Part shown: positions 1 to 13,110 of the stretch, in pieces
How positions within the stretch are numbered: the first letter of the stretch is position 1
Layout: every line of letters begins with the position of its first letter
From: Ottelia alismoides
Taxonomy: Eukaryota > Streptophyta > Magnoliopsida > Alismatales > Hydrocharitaceae
Reading direction: 5' to 3'
DNA length: 64,000 bases
NCBI GenBank assembly: GCA_037367405.1
Contig: JAZKJV010009618.1
Coordinates: 62,001-126,000, forward strand
The notes under the pieces: generated by a model
Seen by the model: the letters and a program-made list of their open reading frames with translations, nothing else
Database searches by the model: none
Told to the model about the DNA's origin: nothing
Translations under genes and position numbers: made by a program

Positions 1-727
1 CGAAAAATTCTAAAAAAATTAGATTAGCTTTATTTTTATTTATTTGATTTTTTAATCTAATTTTCATTTTATTTGCTTTTATAAAACTCTAAAATTTGCA
101 CAACCCTAAAAACACCATAAAAATCATATAAGATCTTTTAAAAATCCAAAATTGTGATTTCAGTCTATGTTTGTAGATATTTAAATATTCTTTTTGATAA
201 AATTGAGTTTCAAGAGCTTTGAGCTGATTTTATAATTTTAATTTGAAAAATACTCCTGGCTATGCACTGTTTGCGTCTTTCTTAGTTTTTGATTTTTATA
301 AAATCCATAAAAATTACAAATTATTATAAAAATCAATAAAAATCGTATAAAATTTACAAAATACAAAAACATTTTGTTTGGGATTTTTAAGTATTTTTAC
401 CATATTTGAAAAATCCAAAATGAATGTGTCTTTTATTCCATTGTCTTTATTTTTGCTTTGTCTAAAAAAATTAAAATATAAAAATAATAAAATCCACAAA
501 ATCATAAAAAGAAGAATAAACATCCTTTGAATCTTTTTGATTTGACTACCTAGTTTTTAACAGTTGCTCCTTGTGTTCGACCTTGGTCGCTATACCAGGT
601 TAATAAAAATAGCTTAGACCGCTTGCTTTCACTTATTTGATTCTTTTCGTGGTTGAAGAAATTTTTCTTGGTTTGCGCCTAGTTGGCTTATGGAACAACG
701 ACACCTCGATCGCTTAATTAATTAAGT
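1..727. repeat. AT-rich LTR-like remnant, no gene
   Basis: Very AT-rich, with many short Phe/Lys/Asn-type frames and nothing recognisable as a domain. The stretch around 560-640 resembles the end portion of plant Ty3 LTRs read in the plus direction, as does the plus-strand LTR near 59700-59830. It could be the end of another plus-oriented LTR cut off by element A. The join to the A LTR lies near 728 and is approximate. Confidence 0.35.
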
Positions 728-1413
728 TAACCCAGTCGACCTGGTTGAATATGACAAGGCAAAACATTAAGTGGATCAAAATTTATTATGAACATACGAT
801 GAATGTGTATAATGGACAAGCAGGTATGGTTTCAAACACACGGAACAAGAGACATAGCATGAATTATTTAAATGACTAAATGATTATAATATGTGTGTAT
901 ATAAATGCACATAATCAATCAATATTTTTATGGGTTTTTAATTATATAAAAGCATTATTTTTTAGTTATTATATTTTTTAATTTTTAGTTTCTGATTTTA
1001 ATTTTTTTGAATTTAATAATATATGTATATATAAGTATATATAAAGGTATGTAAGATATATATATATAATATAAGTAATATATAGTAGAATATACATAAA
1101 ACATATATAAAAAAAATAGCCAAAATATTCCTTTTTATTTTTAAAGATTTTAAAATATATTTAAAGTATTTATAAGATATTTAGGGTATACTATTTATAA
1201 ATATAAATGAAACTAATCAAAATAAAAGAAAATATTTTTGTGTATTCAAATATTCCTCTATTTTTATTTTTTTATGAATTTTTATGTTTTTTGGTATTTT
1301 TAAAATCATAAATAAAGTAAAATAGAAACTTTTTCAAAAAGCCGAATTAATTTGAGATTTAAAAGTAGATAAAGGGTTCAAAAATTCTCAAAATAAATTC
1401 TAATACATAGATA

Positions 1414-1448
<35 letters not shown>

Positions 1449-2536
1449 GACACAAAGTAATATTTTTAGGATTTTTAAAAATATTTTATATTTTTTGGTT
1501 AGTAAGGGTTTGTTATTTTAAGAGTTTCTTTTGAGATTTTTAGTATGGAGTTATAAAATAGGCTAATAAATAGTAGGTAAATTTGTTAGAATTTTTAGAA
1601 AATGTTTTCTATTTTTTGTATTTCTACATCAAATAGGGAAGAAAATAGCTCTATTTGATTTTTAATAAATAGTAAATGGAAATAAAATGGCAAATAAAAT
1701 TTATAGAATGAACTAGCAATGAATCATGCACATGCACCTATTTTTGCATATTTTTTAAAGCACAGGAGCTATTTTAATAAAAATAAATGCATAAATGAAA
1801 TTAAATCAAGATGGTAGGAGTATATTTGCAAATAAAATATATTCCTAGGGATAACATGCAAAATAATGCTATAGTTTGAATTGAAAATTTATTTTAATAG
1901 ATTAAATAATAAATATAAAACCCACAAGGGTACGCCTGCAAAATGTCCCCTCATGTGGGGATCCACGTGAGGTGACTTTGACACTAGGATTAAATGCAAT
2001 AATAACAAGTACTAAGGGTATACATGCAAAATGTCCCAAAGGTTTTGTGCTTGATTTAATAATTATAGGACCATTTATAAATAACAAAATGTTGAGGGTC
2101 TTTGCAAAATTTACCACTTAATGTACTCGTCCAACCATTGTGTTGCTGCCATGTGGACGATCCAACGTTTCTTTACAGGCACCGCTTCAAATAAATTGGA
2201 TGGCCCGGATTAAATCTTGGCCATGTTCTTGATAGGATGGCAGAGCGGGGGTGTGGAAGAACTCACAAAGAACTCGGGGACTGACTACTTTTGATCGGAC
2301 GTATCTCCTTGCTCCGACAGTCTCTGCTCGATCCAAAGGGATCAACAACTACCAAGCTCTCCTCTGCATGTAGTGGTGGGATCCAGTGAGAACAAGGATG
2401 ACCGAGGAGCTCTGATGGCTCTAAGATACTTGGAGCTGCTTCAGGTGGTTGTTGAGGTTCCAAAGAGGTCTTCGCACATCCTAGACTAAACAAAAATGGT
2501 CCTTGGCTCAAGGGGTACGTCCTTGGACCAAAAAAG
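728..2536 (-). repeat. 3' LTR of element A, U5-side segment
   Basis: Collinear with 19905-21730 in the 5' LTR of A and with 24850-26700 in LTR B. Shared landmarks are the block around 770-830, the long AT-rich stretch 900-1890, and the GC-richer block 2110-2530. Alignment stops at the copia LTR border at 2537. The matching 5' LTR stretch between about 21740 and 22500 is absent, so the copia fragment replaced about 0.75 kb of LTR. Confidence 0.75.
1416..1444. repeat. (TA)n microsatellite
   Basis: A run of alternating T and A inside the AT-rich part of the element A 3' LTR. The same position in the other LTR copies is only loosely TA-rich, so the expansion is local. Confidence 0.8.
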
Positions 2537-3018
2537 TTTAGGATATGGGAAAATCCTTAAGCGCATCACAGAAGCGTGAGGATCACATCGTATGTAATCA
2601 GGAGCAACTAGTCGTTCTAGTTGCTCAGGGAAGCAAAATTTTAAAAAAAATTCAAATGATGAAACCACATGATCCAAGAACACTTCTCGGATCATTTTAT
2701 CTAAACCACAAACAAGTATTAGGTTTACTTCTTGAAGCGTGGTTGCGATCAAGTCTCTAAACAAAGAGACCTCCTGTCTCAAGTTCGATCCAATGGAGGA
2801 GATGCATGCGAGCGCGTTGATGAGACACGTGCTCCTCGCAATCCATGTTGATGGTCCAAGCGACGAATCTCCTGATCTCGTCACACGAGATCCGATGTCT
2901 TCTTTACGAGCGAGGTGCACCGAATGAGACGGAGATACACGAGCAAACAATTCAGCGGCATAACAACGATGCTGCGGCGATGGTGACTCTCTCTAGGGAT
3001 CCATGGTGATGACCACAA

Positions 3019-3058
3019 TGAGAGAGAGAGTTGGCATGCAGAGAGAGAGAGAGAGAGT
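3019..3058. repeat. (GA)n microsatellite in copia LTR
   Basis: Two GA runs separated by a short spacer, downstream (in minus-strand sense) of the candidate TATA box and so in the likely transcribed leader of the copia LTR. Confidence 0.85.
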
Positions 3059-3107
3059 TTAATTCCTCTTGGAATTATGTGTATCTTCAAAGGCAAGGGC
3101 TACCCTT

Positions 3108-3116
3108 CCTTTTATA
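3108..3116 (-). promoter_or_regulatory. Candidate TATA box of the copia LTR
   Basis: The minus strand reads TATAAAAGG about 570 bp before the LTR 3' end. The plus-strand copy of the LTR has a weaker TATA-like site at the same place, near 61790. Assignment as the promoter is inference from position and motif. Confidence 0.5.
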
Positions 3117-5160
3117 CTAATTGGATGCACATGGATCTCAATCCATGTGCTCTCTTAATCTACGGTGTAGATAAAAAGTTTATTAATCAATGGCCATGAT
3201 ATATTGCTCCGAATATGCAACAACAATTAGTTTAAAATAAATTAACTATATCCTTTTCAAGATAATAATTAATTCATTTTAAAATTACTTAATTAATATA
3301 AATAACGTGAAGACCTAGTCCTTTACTGTAAATAGGGTGGTCGTCCCCCCTCTTGAACAAGTCAAGGTGGACGACCACTAAAAAGGGATAAAGTCTTCTT
3401 TTTAATATATATATATATATTAATTAATATGCAATAATAATTATTGCATTTAGCTTCACAAAAATTATTTCAAATTAAATTTGTGAAAATGTCAATCATG
3501 CCATTGATAAATATGAATCATATTCATATATCTAACATAATATGTAAAGTAGATTTACAATTAATTGTTTATTCTGAATCCCATTCACAACATCATATAA
3601 TTTGTAAATTCTATTTACAATTAAATCTCTCCATCATATTATAAATCATATTTATAATATCCATGTTTATTGTCAATAGTGATATCCACATTAATCACAT
3701 ACTTGATAATTAAATCATATTTAATCATCTTGGATCTCTATTCTCATATGCCCAAATAACATGAATCACATTCACATTATCCACATATGTGATAATTAAA
3801 TCACATTTAATTATCTTAGATAACCCTTCTTATAATATGAATCAAATTCATATTATTCATGATAATCAAGTCACATTTAATTATCAATATCTCAATGCTT
3901 AGATACATAATATTAATAATGGAATTATTATTGAACCCTTTCAAGAACAATGCACTTTCTCCGTGGATACTTGGAGATAAGGACAAGGCAATTGTACTGT
4001 TCCACGTATAGCGATTTGGAGTTTGAGATCGAATCTCAAATCCAGATTTTGCGGACCTCCCATAGATGTTTGATTAAAACAAAGACGTAGATCTAATCTT
4101 CTCATTGTATCTGAATCACATTCAGAGTCCAACATTTGGACTAAGATCATATCACTTCTCTATGAGAGGAGTCACTAAAATCCATACATGTTTCATCACT
4201 CCCTCGGAATGGAAGCGTCATGGTTATATAATAGTTTATGATCACATCACCCTCAGGTATTCCTAATACATGTACATCCAACATACTGGAAGACCCATAG
4301 AATAATCCCGAAGTTTTAGATCTATTTAGATTGTTTCCTTCATGGTTTTATCATTAACTTTCTCATTTGACTATTGGGAGTTGGTATCGATCATATACTT
4401 TCCAAAAGCATATATCATACCCAGGTGTTGATAATATACTTTCCAAAAGCATATATCAAACCTATAAATTCAATCAAGATTCCAAAATGAGACGACCGTG
4501 CACGGAATTCGATCCTTCCCAACATCTCATGAGTGAGCTCATGTCTTCCGATTCATTAAATAAACCTGTATGATTCCTTTGAGAGATCGTATTGCTCATA
4601 TGCCCTTGTATGCACACCAACGCGCCAATGTATAGACCGTGATTAGGTCATCAATCTATTGGTTTGCCAAATGCATATACTTAGACACATAGTAACACAT
4701 CTGTCTCTGGTCAGAGGATGTGAGCCTATATCGTGACAACATACGACATAGGTCTTTGGTTATATCGATCTCGTTAAGTCAACTCTTTGACCTAACTTAT
4801 CTAAAACCTCTGAATCTCTATTCCTATGAAGAGGACCTGAATCAAGAGGTCAGTTAGATTCATCCATTAGAGAAAGGATTGCCATCTCCTTCTCAGTCTG
4901 GAGATCCTCTCTTAATAATCATTTGACGGTGCTTGATGAGTCCTCAATCGAACTCTTTAGATATTCATCCAAGCACCAACCTCTATGATTCAACAATTGA
5001 GTCAACAATTGTATGATCATCAAGATGGTCATGGTACATTTCCCTAATTGTACTAAGGGACCTATTATGCAAATTAGTTATTCTTCATTTCAGATTAGGG
5101 GATGATATTTGCAATAACATTTATTGCATAATGGCTCGCCATGGGCTCGCATGTCTAATA

Positions 5161-5170
5161 ATCTCCCACT
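5161..5170 (-). promoter_or_regulatory. Polypurine tract of the copia element
   Basis: The minus strand reads AGTGGGAGAT directly before the LTR start. This is the usual form and place of a plant Ty1/copia PPT and fixes the orientation of the fragment. Confidence 0.75.
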
Positions 5171-8100
5171 AGCCCAAAGAACCATTAATGGGCTAATCTT
5201 TAAACCCACACTCATGTGACAATCATAGGCTATTTAGAAAAATAGTTAGGTAAGCTGATCAGTCACTCTATTCTCGAGAGACTACGCCAAGTCCTTTTAT
5301 GGCACTTGCATATCTCCTAGTAATAGTGCTCGCATCCAATACGAATGTTGTATCTTATGCAACAAATACTCAATATTGTCAGTTATAGTATCCTTGACAC
5401 TATAGAGCAATACTTATTATAACCGGTATTGCCATTATCATTAACAAAATACCCATATTCCTGTAGGTCTCTATCTCATAAGGTATCCACAGTTAAGACC
5501 TTTTAGATTTCTATCTATAAAGTCTTAATTTCTTGAAGATAAGATTTTGAGATCACTATCTCTAAGTCTTGTCATCTTTGAAGATATTGTTATTACTGTA
5601 ACTAAGTGTTTTATCTCCATTGTAAGATTAGCAACAATTTACTACTCCCAATGCATCCAAACATCTGGCTTTTGTACACATCTAGCATACACCCGGCTTC
5701 TCATAACAGATGCACAAGGGCAAGCAGTTTTAGCATTCATAAATAAGATCTAATAGGTATCCTTAAGATCATATCTCAAGGTATGGAATAGCCAGGATAT
5801 AAAACACTTAATATCATCCTTATATCATTCCAAGTGATTAGGATATCATCCACATTTAGCACGATGAACACAATGACACTCCCACTAAGCTTTACACGGT
5901 TCATCAAGATTCTATCTGAAATCATAACATTTATTATTTTATCAAATCTGATGTTCCAACTACAAGAAGCTTATTCCAGTCCATAGATGGAGTTCTTTAG
6001 CTTGCACACCTTGCTTTCCTCAACTATGAAGTCCCGGGGCTACTTCATGTTAATAACCTCAGAGAGGTATTCATTGAGGAATGCAATCTTGGCTCACATC
6101 TTTAAGATGTCATAGTCAAGTTTTGTAACTTTAGTTAGCAATATTCTGATGGGTTTAAGCATGATCACTAGAAAGCAAGTCTCATCGCAAGCAATGTCTT
6201 CTTTCTTCTTGTGTATCTTGTGGATACGAGCCGTGCTTTGAAGGTCTCTACCTTCTCATCATGTTCAATCTTTCTATTAAAGATCCATTTACACCTATCA
6301 GGTCTTACCTATTTGTGGATCCTTGAGGGTCCATATACAACACTTATATATGAAGTCTACTTTAGACATTATTGCTTACATCCATCTCTCCATGTCATGA
6401 TCCTTGGAACTTCATCATATGAAATCAGATCATTGTCAGACTTAACTGACACATGGAATCCATCCTCAAAGTAATTTGAAGAGGTATGTGTGTTTCATCT
6501 TTAATTGTCCTTTTAGTTTCTGATTTCAGGAGCCTCATTGTCTTCTTAAGATTAAATGAGTTCCTTCACTTCATTTTCATCTTGATTCTCAAGGGAGTCA
6601 TCCTCTAAGAATCTTATCCTTAGAGATGAATTCTTTTAAGAATCTCAAGGTCATAAAGTAGGTATCTAGTACCATCCTTTATTTTCCTAATGAAGTAGCA
6701 CTTTTTGGTGCTAGATTCCAACTTACCTGCATCCATGACAAAGTTATGGACTAAGAAACCCTAAATCCTCAAGTGTCCAACACTGGGCTAGATTCCAAAC
6801 CATAGCTTATGAGGATGTTCAGATTTAGATCCGCATGGAATCTTATTAATGGTATATACTCTAGTCTCTGCTACATATATATACCTAGAAACTCAGAGGT
6901 AATTATGCTAAGATTCATCATTGATCAAATCATGTCACACATGATCTAATTGTATCTCCCTATAACTCTGTTGAGTTTAGGTCTATTAGGAGGAGTGAGT
7001 CAGGAATGATATTCCTTTTTCCATAAGGTATTCTTTGAATTCATCTAATAGGTACTTGCTACCTAGGTTAGATCAAATTCATTTCATCTTAATTCAAACT
7101 TTGGTTCTAAATCAAAATTGTGAAATCTTTGAACATTTCAAAGCTTTCTAATGGGAAGGGAGGAAATCTCATATCACAAATAATCATCGAATGATATCAC
7201 ATATCATCAACGTTGATTATGATACAGATGATCCACATACATCAAAATGTATGAGATCTTGAATACCTTGGCATATAGCACCATTCCAAAACAAGGGTGC
7301 ATTGGACATTTTAACTTTGAATACAATATCCACAAGTATGTAAGATTTGAAATTTCAGACACTCTAAAGTTTCAACTCTTACTAGTCTATTGATCTTATC
7401 AACATACTTATGTCCAAGGTTTGATGCTTGGTCATTGTCAAATGATCTTCATCCTCCTATTGATCTTGTTAAGTATTAATTTAAGTATTAGAAATGTTAA
7501 TGAACCATTCATTAATTTTCTAATTTAGTAGAATCCTCTAGATGTTAGATTACGTTCTGAAATATATCCATCATAACTCTTTATGATAGGTCTATTCCAG
7601 AATTCATGTTTATTTCCAACATTAGTGTTTTCTAATATCTAGGTCATAGAGACATTCTCTAAGAATATGGGCTCTCCCACTGAAATTATGAAGTCTGCCT
7701 ATCCAATAGAGATTGCTGCAAGAATTGCATCAATATCCATGGATAGCTATTAAACCTTATGATCAAATTTTCTAGTCTTCTAAAACATATGCAATCAATT
7801 GCAAGTGTTATTAGAAGAATAAGATACAATTATCCGACTTTTTTCTTATCAAATAAGAAAGTCAGTTTCAGTGATTATATGTAGATGACTATCTGAGTCC
7901 TTCTCTAAGGATTCTAGATAGACTTGATAGTCATACTATCGACACAACAACTTGTTGTAGTAATTGCATTAATCCAACTCTTACAGAAGTACAATCAACT
8001 CTTTGACTTTCCTTATTACTTGGGTCCAACCCATGCTTCCACAGCGCTCCCTTCATCTATAAACAACCATTGCTTAAGACAAAGGATCTTTTAAGTTGAA

Positions 8101-8495
8101 TTCAAAAGATTTCAATATAAGAGTATTTCAACATTTATACACGCTTCATTTAATTCATACAATATGAATACCATTAAGCTTCACGAACGACTAGAGTATA
8201 GATAGTAGAATGATGTCACTCATCATATTTATATCCATTTATACTCTAAAAGACTTTGGTTCAGGTAGGTACTCAAACATTTTGAATACATCATGTCTTA
8301 TAGAGCCACCATTCTGCATGATGCAGTGAACATGTCATTCATGATTAAATATTGAGAGCACATATGTTTGCGAGAACATCTTCTTCGATTTTTATGGATT
8401 ATTTGTCAATTACGATCATCATCGACATGTCACTTCCGAAGTACATTCGATGAGAGATCAAGATTATAGAGACACACAAACCCTAGGTTGTTGTT
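5161..8495 (-). pseudogene. Ty1/copia pol remnant (integrase end, RT, RNase H)
   Basis: The minus strand keeps recognisable copia Pol pieces in shifting frames with many stops. The end of integrase is at about 6640-6850: a block with HKLWFGI, then HLRI, then KLESSTKKCYFIRK. RT lies at about 5820-6130, with AFLNEYLSEVINMK, KLKNSIYGLE and the catalytic block VLNVDDILI (5845-5856), where the usual aromatic residue before VDD is Asn. RNase H would lie at 5200-5800 but is too decayed to map. The part right of about 7600 shows no domain I can name. The 5' half of the element (Gag, protease, 5' LTR, PBS) is missing, and the right edge joins element A LTR near 8495. It is a dead fragment of the same family as the LTRs at 23634 and 59969. 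Confidence 0.8.
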
Positions 8496-9643
8496 CGATG
8501 GAAAATCCTTGGAGGAAAAGATTTGTGATATCACAAACAAATAATACATGAATTAATTAAATTTTTATTAAAATCTGAAAAATATTTGCAATTTAATGTA
8601 GTATTTTACATATATTTTTATTTTTATGAGATTTTTTATTACAAGTTAATATTTACATGTAAAATATAAGTATAAATACTTGTATTTTGATGATATTATT
8701 TTTACATAGTATTAAATATTTATTATTTTATACATGTATTTTATATTTTTTTGATTAGTTATACTCATTTAGAAAATTTTATTGTATTTTTTCTGAGTTT
8801 GTATGTGTACTTAATTAATTATGTATATATACATTATAGGTATATATAGGTATACTTTACCTATGTATTTAAATGTATTACTTATTTTGATGGTTTTATT
8901 ATATTTTAATTATGTGTATATGTTTAAAATAATATTTACAATTTTATAAAATAAAAGAATCTGTAAAAATATAAAGACTAAATATATTGAATAAAAAATA
9001 CATGTATATTGCACAATATGTGCCCAAAAACTAAATTTTGCATCTTAACTCCAAATTAAATGAAAACCACCTTCAATAAATAACTTATTAAAAGTTATAT
9101 ACAATTAAAGTGATTTTGGTCCATTTTGATACAATATGAAGAAGATACAAGTCTGTGAAGTTTTTATTTTGACTTCTTATTTTGTGTGTCCCAGGCACAC
9201 TGTGTGTTGTTTTTTTTATGAACTTGATTTTGTATTTTCCTTGTATTTTATCGCAATATTCATGTCAGGGTTTTATTATTTGAGGTGTAAAATAATAATA
9301 TAAAATAGGTGCCAAAAGGTACTTATAGATGAATTAAAAATTAGGGGTTTTTAGTTCTTTTCTGTACAATTCATCTCTTCTATCTCGCCATACTTTATTC
9401 CTCGTTGACCAAAACTTCATGATGACTGGCTCTCGAGGTCTAGGGTCACTCGACACCTATGGTGTCTCATTTATTTTTCTTTTCTTCCTTTATTTTTTAT
9501 TTTGGAATTAAATGCAGTAAATTTACTATATTTTATACAGTATTGTATAATTTATACAATATTTATTTTGGCAAATTAATGATATATACAAGCATTTAGT
9601 TAGGGTTTTAAGGCCAAAATGAAGATGAAAGGGAGATTCATCA
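8496..9643 (-). repeat. 3' LTR of element A, U3-side segment
   Basis: Collinear with 22505-23633 of the 5' LTR and with 27470-28528 of LTR B. It ends with the inverted repeat TGAT..ATCA at 9623-9643, which is the LTR 5' terminus on the minus strand, next to the polypurine tract. Confidence 0.78.
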
Positions 9644-9656
9644 CCCCCTATACTTG
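9644..9656 (-). promoter_or_regulatory. Polypurine tract of element A
   Basis: The minus strand reads CAAGTATAGGGGG immediately before the LTR start. It is the plus-strand primer site for reverse transcription. The same sequence recurs as the 3' arm of each hairpin at 11531-11890. Confidence 0.85.
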
Positions 9657-10119
9657 TCTCTGCTAGTCCTTTGCAAACGTTTATTCCTATAAGTGCAGAA
9701 AAGAAAATAAAGAAAAGAAAAAGAAAGAACTTGGGATGATTTGAACTTTTAAACTTATCTTCATAATATCAAAGTTTGGAGCTCAATTGGCCTTTCGAAT
9801 GTTTAGTTTGGTTGAAACCTTTATGGGAACCGGACTTGAAACGCAACACCCTCTAAGAACCACAAAACTCTGCCCAAGTCTCATCAAAATCTAGGTCGGA
9901 ACAATTAGATTTCATACGTAGTCCCTTTTGACTATGAGCCTATCTTGTACAATGTGTGTGATATATAGCTCCTTTCGGTTGAAGCGATAAAAGACAGGCT
10001 TCTTCAACATGGTGACCCTAATTCCCTAATCCAATAAATCTTTCCTATAGAAGTGGGGTAGTCCCTTCTAAGTTCAAGTACAATAGGCTCAAGAAGAGGA
10101 GGTGGAGAGAAGAATGGAT

Positions 10120-10138
10120 GGTAGCCAGTGTAGCTACC
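10120..10138 (-). ncRNA. Conserved 19-nt RNA hairpin, copy A
   Basis: The minus strand reads GGTAGC, loop TACACTG, GCTACC: a perfect 6-bp stem. The same hairpin is at 30333-30351 and 55804-55822, and a compensated version is at 34739-34757. It is a structural element inferred from covariation; its function is unknown. Confidence 0.65.
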
Positions 10139-10799
10139 TATCCTAAGATGCTTGACCTGTGTAGCCAAGTCATCCTGCTGCAGGCTCACATGAATACTTT
10201 AACTTTGAAGCTCAAGCCTGCTTATTGAATACATTCATACTCCACCAGGAATTGATTTTTCTTGATTTTTTCCGTATATTTTTTGGAGTTATATATTATA
10301 CTATATAAAACATTTACATAAGGAATTTTTCCTCTTGAGCCAGTAGACTATCCCTCTTTTGAAGCATATTGCAACCTACAACATCATGTCATCAGACATC
10401 ATCGCTACTGGATCGGGTTAGGGTACTATGGCCACAGATTGTGACTTCCAATGTTTCCATTGGCTTGTGTCTCATGCCATGAAATCCGGCCCTCTACCAC
10501 TTCAACTGAGTTAAGCAAAGTGCAAGGTGCATGTGTGCAAGTTAGGTCATTGTCGACAAGAGTCATGCGTGTGTCCGGAAATACTCTACTTAGGCAGTCA
10601 AGATGACGCTGAACCTAGTCTTATGGTCTTAAAGAATTAGTCTAGTAGACCTGAGGCATCTCAATTCTAGTTCCCCTAAGGTTCCTGTGATTAAGTGGAT
10701 TAATGTTCGACCAAGCTCCAATCTTCAAATTTTATCCAGACTTGTTTGATTGTCATTATCCATCCGAACAATGCAGATTCTATGCAAAGTAGAAAAATA

Positions 10800-11430
10800 T
10801 TTTTGTGATGCTATTTTCTGATTTTGAACTTTTTATTAGTTTTTGAAAAAGTTTTGCAAAATTTTATGCAACTTTTGATTTTTATTGCAATTTTTTGGTG
10901 TTTTTTTTGTAAAAAACAAGAGAGTTTTGGCAAATAATTATGTGCAGATATTTACACAGGAGTTCATTTATTATTTACAAGAATTTAGGTGAAGAATTTG
11001 CACAAGGTATTTACAAGTTTATGTTGTAAAGAATTTCTATTTGCTTGGATATGTACTGGATTCTCAAAACAATTTGAAAACATTTTCTCGATTATTTTGA
11101 AAACTTTATTTTGGAAAGAATAATTTGAAAAATAATATTTTTGCAAACATCTATAAAATTTGAAAAACATTTTGCAAAGTTTTATTCAAATAGTATGTAT
11201 AGATTTTTCAAACTATTTTTGCAACTATTTTCCAAATCATTTGCAAATAGATTTTCAAAAAATTTATTCAAACAAAAAAGAAGTTTTTACAGGTACACCA
11301 TTTTTACAAAGGTTTGAAAACATTTCACAAAATATTTTTAAAATGATATTGCAAACGATTTTTCAAAAAAAAATTCAACCATTTTTCAAACATTTTGCAA
11401 AATATTTTTTACGAGTTTATTAACTATAAT
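10800..11430. repeat. Degenerate TTTTGAAAA / TTTGCAAA repeat tract
   Basis: Dozens of loosely spaced, self-complementary AT words of this type make up almost the whole segment. Homologous tracts lie at 43735-44330 (B) and 54480-55140 (C), always on the 3' LTR side of the hairpin array. Frames seen here are Phe/Lys/Asn-rich by-products of the composition. Confidence 0.7.
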
Positions 11431-11530
11431 TACAAAGAATTTTGACATGTGTTTGAATTTTTTTAACTAACTATATTATTAAAACATGCAAGTACGAGTT
11501 ATGGCTAAAATATATATACAGTATATATGA

Positions 11531-11890
11531 CCCCCTTATACTTACTTGAGCTATGTCCTCATAGATCGAAGAGAAAAAGGAGATATAACTCGTACTAAGT
11601 ATAGGAAAATCTATACTACAACGATTGAATAATGAATGAGAAGTCGACCGACCCCCGTATACTTAGGATCAAATAATCCTAAGTATAGCAGACTGTACAC
11701 AAAGTAGGATGGGTTGAGGGTGGGAATAAACAAATCAGTGGCTCAACTCGTCTCCCCTATACTTAGGGTAAAATATCCCTAATTATAGAAAGAATGTTAA
11801 ACGTTGAGGAGACAAGCAAGGGGATTAAAGATCGAACACCCGTACGCACTCTTCTCCCCTATACTTAGGATGAAGTCTATCCTAAGTATA
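11531..11890 (-). repeat. PPT-like stem-loop array, copy A (4 units)
   Basis: Four inverted repeats at about 100-bp spacing, each flanked on the plus strand by a C-run. The arms are 11658-11669 with 11676-11687 (12 bp perfect), 11758-11768 with 11777-11787 (one mismatch), 11860-11871 with 11879-11890 (12 bp perfect), and a longer imperfect one at 11531-11605. On the minus strand each reads TATACTTAGG.. loop ..CCTAAGTATA then G4-5, which repeats the PPT core. Confidence 0.85.
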
Positions 11891-11965
11891 GAAATTATGA
11901 ATGGGATGGGTGAAACTTTCATAAGAATAGTGGACTGAAAAATGAAAAGAAGAAAAGATTACTTG

Positions 11966-13110
11966 TCAAAATTTTTTGAGTGCCTTGTCTAAATCTGTAG
12001 ATGTTGCGACTGGAAGTTCTTGCTCATAGACCACCTGAATCGAGTTAACTACGGACTGGAAAGTTTCATGTTCGAGATAAAGCTTCAGAAGCTGTCCGTT
12101 GATGATGAAAGGATGTGCATCAACTGACAATCCAGATATGACTATGCTTCCATTGTCACACACATGCTTCACTATGAACGACCCAGTCTACTTGCCTTTC
12201 AACCTCCCTAGGAATAGTTTCAACTTTGCATCAAACAACTAGACCTTCTGACCAGGTTCAAATTTCTTGTGGTGGATGTGCTTGTCATGCCACTTTTTGA
12301 CCTTCTCCTTGTACATAAGGTTGTTGTCGTATACATAGTCATGAAATTCGAGAAGTCTGTTCAGATCTAGCTTTCTGTTCTTTGTTGCTTTCTTCAGATC
12401 CAAATTGCATATGTTGATTTCCCCAAATATTTATGAATCAATTCTACAAGTAAATGGCATGGCTTGCCATATACCAGGTGGTAGGGTGACATACCCATAG
12501 GCGACTTGTACGCAATCCGATAGGCCTAGTGAATCGAGTAAAGCAGTTGAGACCAATTCTTTTTGTCTAGATGTACAATTTCTGGAGAATCTCTTGATTT
12601 CCCTATTCGAACATTCTAACAAGCCATTAGACTGTGGGTGGTATGGAGAAGATACTCGATGTTCAATGCAGTAGTCCTGAGTCAGTTTCTTCATTTCTCT
12701 GTTGATAAAATGGCTACCCTCATAGGATACCAGAATTTTGGGGATTCCGAACCTTGCAATAATGTTTTCTTTCAAAAACCGACAGACGATGCGATTATTG
12801 GTGGCTCGGATTGGATAGCCTCCACCTAACAACTCATGTAGTCGACAACAAGCAGAATATACTCATATCCCTAACTATTGGGAAACATGCCCATGAAGTT
12901 AATGCCCCATGCATCGAAAACATCGGAAACCTGAATATATTTCAGGGGCATTGTGTCTCTCAATCCGATAGTGCCTCCTTTATTCTGACAGTCAGTACAC
13001 TTTTTCATAGAATCTTCTGCATTTTTTGAATAAAGTCGACCACCAGAGGTTGTATTGAAGCACTTTTGCTACCATACGCTTTCTAGAGTGGTGTCCTCCT
13101 GATTCTCTGG
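11966..13110 (-). pseudogene. Ty3 integrase, degenerate (element A)
   Basis: Integrase inserts the cDNA into the host genome. Visible parts on the minus strand are a CTDC zinc-finger half (near 12990), the catalytic core (12431-12960) with AWGINFMG, FGIPKILVS, GSHFINRE and SPYHPQSNG, and the C-terminal part (11966-12300) ending IQVVYEQELPVATS. Of the three catalytic acids, the first is Asn (12898-12900) and the second is Tyr (12722-12724); only the final Glu remains. Frames shift several times. It ends just before the hairpin array. No chromodomain follows. Confidence 0.85.

Larger units (their letters stand above)
2537..5160 (-). repeat. Ty1/copia 3' LTR
   Basis: Reverse complement of the plus-strand copia LTR at 59969-62368. 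The left border matches the LTR end that precedes the primer site at 62371. The right border lies against a copia-type polypurine tract (5161-5170). On the minus strand the LTR begins TATTAGACATG. It is about 2.6 kb long and carries long runs of alternating ATTAA-type sequence and a (GA)n tract at 3020-3058. A 154-codon frame on the minus strand (2486-2950) runs past the LTR border and is probably chance. Confidence 0.82.
9657..11965 (-). other. 3' UTR of element A
   Basis: No long reading frame lies between the integrase stop and the PPT. In sense order it contains the PPT-like hairpin array (11531-11890), a degenerate TTTTGAAAA-type repeat tract (about 10800-11430), a region similar to the other 3' UTRs, and the conserved short hairpin (10120-10138). 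A 61-codon minus frame at 10004-10189 partly resembles a plus frame at 55753-56004 in element C. I see no sign of an envelope-like gene. Confidence 0.7.

Noticed and set aside
2486..2950. 154-codon minus frame
   Set aside because: It runs from the copia LTR across its border into Ty3 LTR sequence, so it cannot be a native gene.
9657..11965. Envelope-like gene between integrase and 3' LTR
   Set aside because: Athila-type elements can carry one, but only short low-complexity frames are present here and in C.
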